From Torreya grandis (lineage: Eukaryota > Streptophyta > Pinopsida > Cupressales > Taxaceae), in NCBI GenBank assembly GCA_037957365.1, contig JARHVA010004226.1, forward strand, positions 1,584,571 through 1,648,570: DNA of 64,000 nucleotides. The letters are read 5' to 3'. Positions 1 to 10,763 of the stretch are shown here, one piece after another. How positions within the stretch are numbered: the first letter of the stretch is position 1; every line of letters begins with the position of its first letter. The notes below the pieces were generated by a model that saw nothing but the letters and a program-made list of their open reading frames with translations, made no database searches and was not told the DNA's origin. The position numbers and the translations under genes were made by a program.

Positions 1-1286
1 TGACTGACTAACCTGGATGAATAGTTTATCAAAATTGAGGGATAAAACCTATCCAAAAAAATTCATGGACAAGAAACATGATTATAAATATTCATCCTTC
101 ATTCATTTTCATACTTTAACTTTGTCAAGTCTAAATTCTACAGCAAATATTTAAGAAATTAGCACTTTCATGTAGGGTCCACTCACACACCTGACAACTC
201 AATCACACTTGGATGTGCCTGGGATATTTTAATAAAACCTAAAATATCTTAACTAATAATAATAATCTATTTTTGTAAATTTTTATCAACATCTTCAATA
301 TCAGGTCTTTATTAGGGTTTTAAGAGGGTTTAAATCTATTTCTATTATTAATAATTATTCATAAAACATAACCCCTAAATCTGAAAATAAATGCCTTTAA
401 TTTTGAAATAGGAACCTTCCCCATATAACATGAATATATTTGGTTCCCATGTAAATTTTTGATGAGCTAATGAGCATAGTAAAATCCTTTTGGGGTTGAG
501 AACTCTTCATTTTGAACACTTAAGAGACCTCAAAATAACTTTTCATGCCTTGTCCTTCAAACTATGACCTCAAATTTCATGAACAAACTTGAAAAAAAAA
601 ACCTTACCTCTAAAAATTATCATATGATCTTAGACACCTTTAAATATTAGCATGACCCCTCACTAAGCTACACACTCTCTCTCTCTTTGCTTGATTAGAC
701 ATTGACCTGTAAACCATATTAGGACTTAAAACTAACCTTCATGCCTCTTTCTATGCACTCTCCACCACTATAACATACTCAAGAAACCTCATACATGATT
801 AAAAACTATAATACATCATTTATATGTCTTGACAATAGATCATGATACTTCATTAAGCCAGGTAGGGTCTAGAAGTGGTCTAGGTATAGACTTGATATGA
901 AGGTCCTACCCTTGTATGCTCACCTTGAGACTCTCATGAGTGATATAATGCCTCTTATACATGCTCAAGAAACCTCATAAAATCTCTCATGCCTATGTGA
1001 ACTCATCTCACCAAGACACCATGATCAAACCTTATTATAAGGTCTTTCTATTCCATGACTAGGTTTAGGCTACTCAAAGACCTATACCTTCATGAAACCA
1101 TAAGTCATTAATTTCCTTCAAATTATCTCTTTTTAAATCAAATTTTATTTCATGGACAACATCCTTAAATGAAAAAACTCCATCAATTCCCTTTGTCACA
1201 TCAACACACTACCAACTAGGCACACTCTCTTAATGATAACAACCTTATGCAAGATGTATTATTGACATCAATGATAGTTCTCAACA
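1..1286 (-). repeat. Left LTR (3' LTR in element orientation) of the copia element
   Basis: Bases 1-1286 align over their whole length with 21076-22623, starting from the shared stretch GACTAAC near both left ends. The right end is set at ACA (1284-1286), directly next to a purine-rich tract on the minus strand. Read on the minus strand the LTR therefore begins TGTTGAGAAC, a typical copia LTR start. The outer end may be outside the window. This copy lacks two internal duplications present in its partner. Confidence 0.8.
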
Positions 1287-1300
1287 ATCTTCCCCTTTTT
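1287..1300 (-). other. Polypurine tract of the copia element
   Basis: On the minus strand the 14 bases immediately before the 3' LTR read AAAAAGGGGAAGAT. They sit directly against the LTR start TGTTGAGAAC. This is the position and composition expected of the plus-strand primer of LTR retrotransposons, and it fixes the inner LTR border. Confidence 0.7.
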
Positions 1301-1881
1301 CATTAATGGAAACCACTCTTCGAAAATTATCTCAACAATAAACTTCTCCCTCATTTTGAAATTTCTTCCCCTTTGACATAAATGATAAAGTGATGTCTGA
1401 AACTACTTTTATCTCTCTTCTTGCAACAAAAATATTCAACACATAGGAATATTAGTTAATGAGTCATAATAAAAACATGATCCCCTATCTCCATGCATAC
1501 CTTCTTGGAACAACTCACTATCTCTTGGAGTTATTGAACCATCTAATTATCTCCCCCTAAGTACTTGGATTTTTTAAAGATTGTTAGGGGTAATAATTAC
1601 ACCCAATTCTTATTTTAGGTGTTCAAATGTTACCTTTGGAGGTTGTTTGGTCAAATTGTTTACAATCTAATCTGTGTAGAAACATATTCAAGTCTAACAC
1701 TTTATTTACTTACCTACTCTCTTAGAAAATGATACTTGATGGTAATGTGCTTAGTATTTTAGTACATGACAGGGTTCTTTGAGATGCTTATATCACTTGT
1801 ATTATCATAATATATAGAGATAAGACCATCATACTCCACCTTATAGTATTTTAGATTCTATCTCATCCATCAAACTTGAGT

Positions 1882-2136
1882 TTAACATGAATATGTTGCA
1901 ATGTACTCAGCCTCACAAGTGGATAATGCTAGTGATGGTTGCTTCTTGTTTATCCATAAAACTAGGCACCCACCTAAGAAGAAATATCCTCTACTTGTAC
2001 TCCTCCTATCATCTAGACATCTTTCACAATCTACATCTATATAGGCTATCAAATTTAACTCCTTGCTCCTTGGATACCACAACCCATAATCCTTAGTCCA
2101 CTTAAGATACACGAGTATCCTTTTATTTACTTGCAA
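1882..2136 (-). pseudogene. copia RNase H domain fragment
   Basis: The 84-residue open stretch matches the copia RNase H domain. It contains a YLKWTKDYGLWYP region, then YIDVDCERCLDDRRSTSRG (canonical YTDADWAG..DDRKSTSG), then FFLGG, WINKKQ and STCEAEYIA. The catalytic acidic residues can be placed at the D of YIDVD and the E of CEAEY. In this family the domain degrades the RNA strand during reverse transcription. It lies between the RT relic (higher coordinates) and the polypurine tract, as expected for copia. The domain has no intact frame link to the RT, so it is a relic. Confidence 0.85.
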
Positions 2137-2159
2137 ATGATTTTCCTTTGGATCTACTC

Positions 2160-3090
2160 AAAACTTTCCCATAAGACCTATTTCTTGCATGATGTTGGGT
2201 CTAGAGGTAGTGGTGTATAACAAACTTTTAATAATTGACCTATATGACATCTAATTAAACTTTGAAGACTCATATTCCTTGCTCAATTTACACTGTATGA
2301 TCATAGGTGTACTAACTACCTTATAATCTTCCATCTCAAACTTATTCAACATCTCTCTTATGTACTTGTCTTATGAAATTAATATACCTTGTTCAAATTG
2401 AGTGATTTGTAACCCAATATTGAATGATAGTTATCCCATCATGGAAATCTCAAACTCTCTCTTCATCACTTCTACAAAGCCTTTGGTCATGTTCTCATTA
2501 TTTTCACCAAAGATGATGTCATACACATAGATAACTATTATAAACTAATGGTAATCTTTTGAATTTATGTATATATTAATATTTGTAACTCCTATTATGA
2601 ATCCTTGATCCAACATATACTTATCTAACCTAGCATACCAAGCTTTAGGAGATTAATTTTACCATAAAGTGCCTTTTTCAATATTCAAACATAATCATTG
2701 TCACCTGATGGTGATAACCCCTCAGGTTGCTCTATGTATACCTCATCTACCAAATTCCCATTTGGAAAGGCATATTTGACATCCATCTGGTATACTTTGA
2801 ATTATGTATATGCTATAAACAATTTTATGGACTCTAATCTTTCTACTAGTGCAAAGGTCTCCTCAAAATGTACCCTTTCAACTTATGCATATCCTTTGCA
2901 TACCAATCTATCCTTTTCCTAGTGACTTATACATCTTCATTCAACTTGTTTCTAAACACCAATTTTGTTCCAATGACATTCTTTTTTTAGGCCTAGGAAC
3001 TAGTTTTAAAGTCTCATTCTTTTCTATTTGGTATAATTACTCACTCATAGCTTCTATCCAAAATTTGTCTTTTTTTGTTTCTATAAGATT
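2160..3090 (-). pseudogene. copia reverse transcriptase, degenerate
   Basis: Conceptual minus-strand reading across several frames gives recognisable copia RT blocks. These are FRNKLNEDV near 2950, a YVYDIIFGENNE segment near 2525 (canonical YVDDIIFG, with an extra substitution in the catalytic box), MKREFEISMMG, GLQITQFEQGI, and LSKEYESSKF near 2270. Stops and frame changes separate the blocks, so no polymerase could be made. The order relative to the RNase H at 1882-2136 and the integrase at higher coordinates is that of Ty1/copia. Confidence 0.8.
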
Positions 3091-3639
3091 CTTAGGTTAA
3101 ATATTAGATAATAGAGCAATATTATCTTGATTTAGATTACTTACCTATCTTCTCCTTGTTTTTATATTTTCATTATTATTTCCAATGATTTGAGATTTAA
3201 GATGATATTTTTGAATCTTTTTTTAGGGGCCTTTTGAGTCCTATCTCTCCTCAACTTCTTCTTTTTCCTCATCAAAATCTATAGTTTCCTTTTCATTCTT
3301 GAAGTCAAGATTATCTAAAGTATCCTTTGATTATGAGTGCGATTTCCTTGTCTCATCAATATTCACATTGGTTGTTTCTAGTATCTTTTATAACCTCTTT
3401 CTATAACATCTATAAGCTAAGTTCATTGATTAGTACCCTAAGAATATACCTTAAAAAAATATGAAATCAAAATTTCTTAGGTCTTCATCATCTCTTTTGA
3501 TGAAACATTTTCTCCCAAACACTCTAAAGTGTTCCACATTAGTAGGTCTACCTTTCCATAGTTCATAAGGAGTCTTGTGGCTATTAGTCCTTTTTTCCTT
3601 TATTCAAAATGTATACTATGGTTCTTACTACCTCTCTCT

Positions 3640-4130
3640 AATATCCATCAGATAATCCAAACCCATTTAACATAATTCTATCCATCTCTTGAATTGTCCT
3701 ATTCTTTATTTCGACTACTCCATTCTATTGAGGTGCCTTACCTACTGAGAATTATCTCCTTATTCTATGAACCTCATAGAAGCCATCAAACTCATTAGAT
3801 AATAACTCTCCTCCTCTTTCAAATCTTAGACACTTGATCTTCCCATTCTTCTCATTCTCAATAAGAGCCTTGAATTTCTTGAACTTGTCAAGAGTTTTTG
3901 AATTTTATTTCAAGAATGCTACCCATGTCATTATTTTGTAGTCATCTATGAGTAACATGAAGTAGATATCTCCTTGAATGATTTAGATTATTTTAGGCCC
4001 ACATAGATTAGTGTGTATCAATTCCAAGGGTCTTGTAGTAGAGTAATCCTTAGAATTGAACCTCATTCTAGTTAGCTTACCATGTTGGCATGCCTTACAA
4101 AGTGTTTGTAGGTTTGGTGATCTTAGGAAT
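3640..4130 (-). pseudogene. copia integrase, degenerate
   Basis: Minus-strand reading gives CKACQHGKLTRMRF (the second half of the HHCC zinc-binding domain, near 4085) and HTNLCGP with YFMLLMDDYK near 3950-4015 (first catalytic Asp region). It also gives KIKCLRFERGGELLSNEF (canonical SDNGGEF) near 3800 and NGVVEIKNRTIQEM (canonical NGVVERKNRT) near 3700-3730. These are the core blocks of copia integrase (rve family). In-frame stops occur, and the second catalytic Asp appears replaced (FERGG instead of SDNGG). Non-functional. Confidence 0.8.
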
Positions 4131-4784
4131 ATTATTCACAAACTTCTTAGTAATTATTTTGACAAAATTATAAAAATTTAGTTGACCTAACCTTTTATTC
4201 CATAGCCAAATTTCATCCATATTTATCATAAATCATCTCTCCTTCTTGATCTCATTCAAGACAGAGATTGTTCTTAGTCCTCTTAGCATTGGCAATTAGC
4301 CTTTCTAATTTGGGCATCCTTATCTCACACCCTCTATCATGAAAGTTTAGTGTGTGTCCTTGATTTAAAATTTGAATTACACTAAGTAGTTTATGTTTTC
4401 CATATACAACACATTTTGTGTCTTGCTCTGCCCATTATCCAAAATCAAGATACCCTTAGCAACTATATTGGCAATTGTGTTATCTTCAAACCTCAATGTT
4501 CTTATAACATTATTATTCAATGAGATGAAATTATTTTTGTCTCATATCATATGGTTTAAGAAAAAACTATCTCTATACCATTTTAAGCCTTCATCTTTAA
4601 TGTGAAAGGTAGTTTGAGTAGAATAGAATCCATTTTAGTCTTTTGTTCCTCCTTGGCAAATAGATCATCTTGAGTCTTGGACTCAATATGATCGATCTTA
4701 AATTTATTTATCTTCCATGCCAATGTTTGACCCTAATCATGTACTCTAGGATACTAATATATCTTTTTGAATCTTGAGGGCCCT

Positions 4785-5260
4785 CTAACTTAATCTTGCA
4801 ATGTGTCCCATATTATGACAACTATAAAAACAACATTTTTGTAATTACCTCTCCTTTTCCCATCTTCTCATGATAACTTATCCCTTAGTGAATTGGGCTC
4901 CTTGATTTTCCTCTTCATGTTTATACTATTTAATTTTTATAACTTATCATTCTCTTTCTCAAACTTTCTCATCTTGTCTATGAACTACTCATGCTCAACC
5001 TTCAAAAAATATAGCTCGATCTTCAACTAGTCACACTCAACTTCCTTTGATCTAAACCTTATATTGACACCTTCTAACTGATTCTTAAGATCCTTGATAG
5101 TCCTATTTTTATGTTTTAAATCATCAATGGAAATTATGATCTTAGTTTCAATGTTTACTTCAACTTCTATTTGTTCACTATCATAGTAGACTTATTCATC
5201 ATACATCTTGTCTTCTTCATTTTTATCACTAGACAGATCGTGCTTCTTAGGAATACCTTA
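4785..5260 (-). pseudogene. copia gag C-terminal part with zinc-knuckle remnant and coiled coil
   Basis: Near 4800-4840 the minus strand encodes FYSCHNMGHIARL, resembling the gag CCHC knuckle of copia elements. The last Cys and the spacing are damaged. Upstream in element sense (4930-5110) lies a charged heptad-like stretch with FLKVEHE and KFEKENDKL, consistent with the coiled coil found before the knuckle in some plant copia gags. The N-terminal gag domain is not recognised; the sequence beyond about 5260 is unrelated. Broken by stops. Confidence 0.6.
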
Positions 5261-5298
5261 AAGCTATTAGAATTAATTAAAAGTATGAAGATATGATA

Positions 5299-5545
5299 AT
5301 AATTATTGGAAGAACAATCACTAAGAGGGGAGGTAGGTGAATCAATATATTCAAAACATTCATTTAATTCCACTTCAGCATACATGAACAAATCATATAA
5401 ACATGAACATCTAGCAAAACATATGAAACCATGCAAGCCCAATAAACACACTAAATATGTGGGAAAATATAAATGGGAAGAAAACTGATTTATATATGCA
5501 AATTTAATATATTATTATAAGACAAAAACCAATCTTTAGTGAAGC
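5299..5545. repeat. First copy of a ~245-bp direct repeat in the copia 5' region
   Basis: This stretch runs from ATTATTGGAAGAA through ACATGAACATCTAG and ATATGTGGGAAAA to a segment of TTTAATATATTA and ACCAAT. It recurs at 5835-6088 in the same order and orientation, with small indels. A short open frame across it (5306-5488, 60 residues) has no recognisable domain and is probably chance. The pair could be LTRs of a short non-autonomous element or a local duplication. Confidence 0.65.
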
Positions 5546-5834
5546 ACCAATAATGCTTGCACTTTGGTATTTTTACGTTAGATATGATATAAGAAAAATA
5601 AGCTACAACATGTTATACATTATCAGGATTCCATTGGACATATCACATCAGTAATATAATGTGTCCCCAATGTGGCCAAAAAATTATTATTTATCATGAT
5701 AATGGGCACTCATTTAAAATTTACACTTGGTAATACATGGTTATAAGTGATGGATGCCATAGTTTATCAATTAGATAGATGTTTGGCATTTAATCATGAG
5801 GGATACATGGTTTTAATTTTACATAATGACATAA

Positions 5835-6088
5835 ATTATTGGAAGAAAAATAAATAATAGTGGGAAAGGGGTGAATCATTGTCTTTAAAATAATAATTCA
5901 ATTCCACTTAAGCATACATGAACCATTCATATAAATATGAACATCTAGTAAAGCATATGTAACCATATAAGATCAAAAAATACATTACATATGTGGGAAA
6001 ACCTCAATGGGAATAAAACCCACTGATATTTTTAAATGTAATATATTAATATAATACAAAAACCAATATTTATTTAATCACCAACTCC
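5835..6088. repeat. Second copy of the ~245-bp direct repeat
   Basis: This aligns with 5299-5545 (ATTATTGGAAGAA, CATACATGAAC, ATGAACATCTAG, ATATGTGGGAAAA, then TAATATATTA and ACCAATAT). The copies are about 535 bp apart start to start. The 290 bp between them has no gene and contains AT-rich sequence with a CATGAT-rich segment. Confidence 0.65.
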
Positions 6089-7307
6089 ACATGGAACACC
6101 AACCTTAACTAGTCAAGAACCCACTCAATTAGACTTTAGCAAGCACCAACTTGTAAGGAGGCACCAACCCCCTAGATGACTTAGTGCTAACTAAAACACC
6201 TAAAATTTTTGATCACCTTCATAAATAAAAATTTCTCACACAAAATATGATGATCACATTCTTTATCTCTTCTCACTCTTCTATCCCTCTCAAACTGCCT
6301 TCTAGGCTTATTCACTCAACTAGTTCTCTTCAAGATAGATTAGGCTATATGACCTTGATATTAATCTACAGTGACCATATCAGATCTTCATGAATAATAT
6401 TATACACTCCTATTATGGTATATAAGACATATTTCATCTCTTTAATGTGTTATTTCCTTCATTTATTCTCTCTTTTTCTCTAACTAGTCAATTACACCAA
6501 TTAGGCCTTATTTTTATATAATCCTATAGGTCACACACCTCTTGGTAATCCAAACAAACTTTAACACATGTTTTATCATTAAAATATGTATTATAATATT
6601 TTTCATACATTAATAAATCATTATAATATGTTGGTCATAGCATAAAAGACCAAAACCTCTTTTAGGCCTCAAGGAGACCTAATTTAATTAGGCCTTCATT
6701 ATTGCAGTTACCCTTTGATATCCTTGGAACACTTTAAAACTGAATAAATTATAATAATACTTAATATTAAACTAAAATATAACCCTAATTATCTCATATT
6801 ATGTACATGACACTTTTTATCTCTAACCACCACTTGAAGCACACCATTAGTCTTGTTACATTAGGCCTTCGTACACATAGAAAGGTCTATCTTAAACAAC
6901 TAAAGATAACACAATATTTAGCCATAAAAACATAATAATAAATAATATAAAAAAACATAAAATACATAAAAAAATTCATCACATAGGGCATAGATCCTCA
7001 AAAACACATCTGCAACTCATTCACTCAAAACTACCAATTTTCTTTAAAGATCAATCATGGTGACTCACACCTCCAACCCATATATAGATATATTAAATGA
7101 CTTATGATGAATTTATATTATCTTATTATATCATTATATAATTATAAAATATAAATATAATATATTCAAATGGAAAATATTAGTCTTGTAGACCAATCTT
7201 GTGACCTTATATCTCATTATCTTATATGAACCCGACATGTCAACTTATGATCAAATTTTTCACTATATTAACTAATATCCAAAACTTGTACCAAACATTA
7301 ATAATAC
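6089..7307. other. Gene-free AT-rich stretch, probably copia leader or an older insertion
   Basis: No ORF or domain is recognisable here. The part near 6090-6190 contains a repeated phrase built on CACCAAC, suggesting LTR-like sequence of another element. The rest is AT-rich with many TAATAATA runs. By position it lies between the copia gag relic and the copia 5' LTR, interrupted by the gypsy insertion at 7313. Confidence 0.4.
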
Positions 7308-7312
7308 ATAAC
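7308..7312. repeat. Target-site duplication ATAAC, left copy
   Basis: The five bases before the left LTR of the gypsy element are ATAAC. The same five bases follow the right LTR at 20954-20958. Five-base duplications are the usual footprint of gypsy integrases, so both ends of the element are fixed to the base. Confidence 0.9.
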
Positions 7313-7810
7313 TATTTCTATGCAAAATTGCTTTCTACATTCAAAGAAGAAATAAGAAACTAAAAGAAATGGTCAAGGCTAGAAGATACCTGATAAAGTC
7401 GTGCGCACCAAAATCAGACGTTGGAAGATTCTCCTCTTTGGTTGTGGAGGAATGACACCTGAGAAGAAAAGAGACTAAAACACGGAAAAACATTAGTAAA
7501 AGGATATGGTGGGCTGTCAGGCAAACGCTCGATCCTGAAAGTACGAAGACTTCCTAGAAGGATATCAACCCACTGATAAAAAAGCAGAATATTGGACTAA
7601 AGTAGATAAAATGACATAAATAAAGGACAAAAAATAAAATGCGTACCTGATAATGAAGTAAAATGTTCTATGCAGTCACTGATGTCAGTCTCTGTGGTGT
7701 CGGCATTGGTTAGGGAAAGTGCCGACGTCGGTTAAAGTGCCGGCGTCGGTCGGGGTAGTGACCGGTGTCGGTCGGGGCAAGTTCTGGACAGAGTCTGGAT
7801 GAATTGCAAA

Positions 7811-7958
7811 AGGTCTAACAGAGTTGGGATAGGGTCTGGTCAAGGTCGGGATAGGGTCTGGATAGGGTCTGGGGGTTTTACAGAAGGTCTAACAGAGTTG
7901 GGATAGGGTCTGGTCAAGGTCGGGACAGGGTCTGGACAGGGTCTGGGGGTTTTGGTCG
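7811..7958. repeat. Tandem repeat in the LTR, two 74-bp units
   Basis: The phrase AGGTCTAACAGAGTTGGGAT starts at 7811 and again at 7885. Each unit ends in a run of GATAGGGTCTG or GACAGGGTCTG segments and GGGGGTTTT. The partner LTR has the same two units but only about 60 bp apart (20188 and 20248). The short inner GGGTCTGGACA motif has therefore changed number since insertion. Confidence 0.8.
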
Positions 7959-8393
7959 AGTCTAGACAGAGTTATAGACTGGGATAGTGGGCAGAGATGT
8001 AAGGAAGGGACTCAGGGCTTAGGTATACGGTCTGAAGATCTGAGATGATAGAAATAGAAACAACAAACAAATAATAACCAGAAAGAAATAAAACAAATAG
8101 AGTAAATACTTACCTGCCAGAAGACATGATAAAAGCCATGATTGAAGTTGTTGAAGCATTGTCGTAAGTTGATCGAAGTGAATGCAGATTGGTTGAATGC
8201 TGGAGTTGATTGATCGCCAGAGTTTTTTGAATGTCTGAGTTTGGGGGTCGATTGATTGATTGATTAGTTGATTAGCCTTCGGGATTGATCGGCGGACGCT
8301 AATGAAGGCAAGGGATGGTTTGAGAGACGGTTCGATAATCGTTCAGAAAATCGATTGGGAACCGAATGATAACTGATAACGGATAACGGTAAG

Positions 8394-8447
8394 GTGACCG
8401 ACGTCGGTAGGATTGCCGATGTTGGCCGATAAGTGACCGACGTCGGT
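8394..8447. repeat. Paired GACGTC palindromes in the LTR
   Basis: GTGACCGACGTCGGT occurs at 8394-8408 and 8433-8447. The partner LTR has a single decayed version near 20750, which fits a deletion of about 39 bp between the two copies. The core GACGTC is a sequence known to be bound by plant bZIP factors, but a regulatory role here is inference. Confidence 0.55.
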
Positions 8448-8637
8448 GACATCGGCTGGGTAACAACCATCGTCGGCAGATGCACAATGGGGATGGAGTC
8501 TAGCTTTAGCTCTGTGCTCATTGTTACATGCTGCCAAGGTCAAGGCTAGTGGAAAAAGTGATCAACAAGGGTTGAATAGGAGAAGAAGAATAAGACGGGG
8601 GATGACCAGGGGAGTTGACATAATTTTGGTGTCTACA

Positions 8638-8650
8638 TTTGCCCCTTTTT
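8638..8650 (-). other. Polypurine tract of the Tat gypsy element
   Basis: The minus strand reads AAAAAGGGGCAAA immediately before the 3' LTR, which ends on the plus strand at TACA (8637). Position and composition fit the plus-strand priming site. Confidence 0.8.
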
Positions 8651-10553
8651 GTCTTCTTGGTTGTTCTGGACGAACTGTAAGACAAAAATAGGAGTGATTG
8701 CCCTAGGTGTGGGATAAGGTTAATTTCATCTTGTTGGTTATTCGAATGAATTGCAAGACAAAAACAGGAAGCAGATTGCCTCGATTATGGATGAGGTATT
8801 CCCCCTCAAAGTAGGATTTGAGGGAAGGGAACCGGGAATTGGGTGCTGATTTGACAAAGAGTGGATGAGAAAGGGGGTGAGGGTGAACGCTGCAAAAGGT
8901 GTGATTACACGCATACCACTGCACGAGATGGTTAGGTCAAATTGTCACAGGTCAAGGGTCGAGGAGTGCCAAAATTGAAGTAACCGGGCCCCAGCATTTA
9001 GTTGTCTGCTGATCGGATTACTCAATCTAAGTTGAAGCTCCAAATGGGTCGTCACGTTCTAGGTATCCCAGGCTCAGGAAGTGCTCCTAGAAACACAAAA
9101 AAGTCACAAGTAGTGTGGATCAATCGGCTTGCGATCCTATACTTGTGAGGGTCAAAAAAGGTCTACGCACAATTCTGCTAACCAGTCATGAGGTAGCATA
9201 CATGCAAAAACAACCAAGGCAACAGTGTCTTGGAAGTGGTCGAGGTTGGAGGAGAGAGGCATGATCTCCAATGGTTGGTGGGCGAGGGGAGGAATGGATG
9301 AAAGGATGTGGCTGAGCTAACCCCAGAAGACAGTTGTGTCATTTGAGTGCTGCCTACATAGCCCCGGTCAGAGGGCTTCAGGCCAATGTAGTTTAGACAA
9401 AGGGTCCGAGTAGTAGACAGGTGGTCAAAATGGTTGATAGATTGGTCTTGGTTATGACGAAATGATGAGGAGAAGAGATGTGGCAGCCATTTCCAAATGG
9501 TGTATTCTGCAACATTGGTCGAGAGGTCTTTCATCCCTAGCAATATTCCATATTCGTGATGGATGTATGCTAAAAATGAATTGAGGTCGATTTATGCTTC
9601 AGCAAGTATTGGTTTATGCTAAACATAAATTGCAGTGGGTTGATAGTTTCCATGTGTATTGGTGTCCATAGAAACTAGGGTGAATAGGCTATAGGAGTGG
9701 TCTAAAAAGAGAGTTGAGGTGAGTTGATTGACAAGTGATGAAGGTGAATGTGACTAAAGTGCAGAAGAAGTGAAAAGCATATTGCTCTTTCATTGACAAG
9801 GACCAAAAAGATAGCATAGATAGGGGTTATGGGAACCAAGAGCCCCATTCATGCGTGACGTCGTTGACCATAGTTATTTTAGAGCGGTAATCGAATCACT
9901 TTGACATTAAAGTGAGCTCGAAGTCCCTTGAGCAGGTGATAGGAGGAGGAAAGAGGGTAACCCATTTTAAGAGCAGAGATAACTTTGCCCCTTTTTACAG
10001 GAGACCCTGAGACAACTATAAGTCAAGTCCATGACTCAATTTTTTTTTTTTTTTAGGGTAGACTGATCGATGCGGGAAGCCTGCATAGAGATGTCATTTG
10101 CTTGGTGGTCAGTTGTGAAGCTGATCAATGTGGGAAGCTTCTAAAATAGTGTTGTTTATTGCCAGATTAGTCATAGCCATCCTTCAAGGGAGTGGTCTAG
10201 ATTTTTGTTTAATATAAAGGCTTTTGAATAGCTGTCCTTTGAGGGAGCAGTCTATTAATTACAGCAATGATAGTACAGCTATCCTTCGAGGGAGCAGTCT
10301 ACTTTTTGATTTTGATATTGATATGGTGACCATGGATATTGTGACATCATGATTTGTTTTGACAAAAATGTGAGTCGTGGACAAGATTATAGAAGGTCAA
10401 GGGCTCCCTTTTATGAGGACAAAAGCATCCATACAACATAAAAGGGTTATAGGAATTGTTAAGAGGAATAGGGTTGAAAGGAAGTAGGATTAAGAGGATG
10501 GGGATTGCTCAAGGGACGAGCTCAAGTTAAGTGTCAAGTGGATGAATACTTGA
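8651..10553 (-). other. Long 3' untranslated region of the Tat element
   Basis: About 1.9 kb lies between the end of pol and the polypurine tract, with no recognisable domain. Short minus-strand open stretches such as 9178-9543 match no family I know. Tat-group elements often carry a long non-coding 3' region containing short tandem repeats, and this one has them at 10049-10301. A T-run lies at about 10040-10054. Confidence 0.7.
10175..10301. repeat. Three ~50-bp spaced repeats in the Tat 3' UTR
   Basis: A phrase of about 24 bp, centred on ATCCTTCGAGGGAGCAGTCT, occurs near 10176, 10231 and 10278 with a few substitutions. Just before it, CTGATCGATGCGGGAAGC near 10052 recurs as CTGATCAATGTGGGAAGC near 10113. 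This fits the family habit of carrying tandem repeats in the 3' UTR. Confidence 0.7.
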
Positions 10554-10763
10554 CTAGCAGTAGAACGGTCGCAGATGCAACGCATTAAGAGGCTCAGGTT
10601 CTGGGCGTCCATCAAGAGAAGACAGATGATAAGTCCCTGATCCATACTTGTGCATGATAATAAAAGGTTTGAGCCAATTAGGAGCAAACTTGCCTCGTTT
10701 ACTTCGCTCCATATTGGTCACATGTTGATTCTCTTTGAGGACGAGGTCTCTGATGTTGAAATC
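10554..10763 (-). pseudogene. Integrase C-terminal domain of the Tat element
   Basis: In frame after the TGA at 10764 the minus strand encodes DFNIRDLVLKEN, then GKFAPNWLKPFII, GSGTYHLSSLDG and LNALHLRPFYC before TAG. The pattern GDLVL...G.L.P.W.GP...G.Y.L...L..LR.FY is that of the integrase tail of Tat and Athila elements. It shows where pol truly ended. Confidence 0.85.

Larger units (their letters stand above)
7313..8637 (-). repeat. Left LTR (3' LTR) of the Tat gypsy element
   Basis: These 1325 bp align end to end with 19692-20953. The end is TACA at 8634-8637, and the start TATTTCTATG corresponds to TGTTTCTATG in the partner. Internal features are two tandem copies of a 74-bp unit starting AGGTCTAACAGAG at 7811 and 7885. 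There is also a cluster of GCCGACGTCGGT-like palindromes at about 7700-7770, and two copies of GTGACCGACGTCGGT at 8394 and 8433. Differences from the partner are mostly transitions, many at CpG. As 3' LTR it would supply the polyadenylation signal of the transcript. Confidence 0.93.

Noticed and set aside
9178..9543. Minus-strand 121-residue open stretch in the Tat 3' UTR
   Set aside because: It is downstream of the true end of pol and out of the gag-pol frame pattern, with no recognisable motif. Envelope-like features (signal peptide, transmembrane segment) were looked for and not seen.
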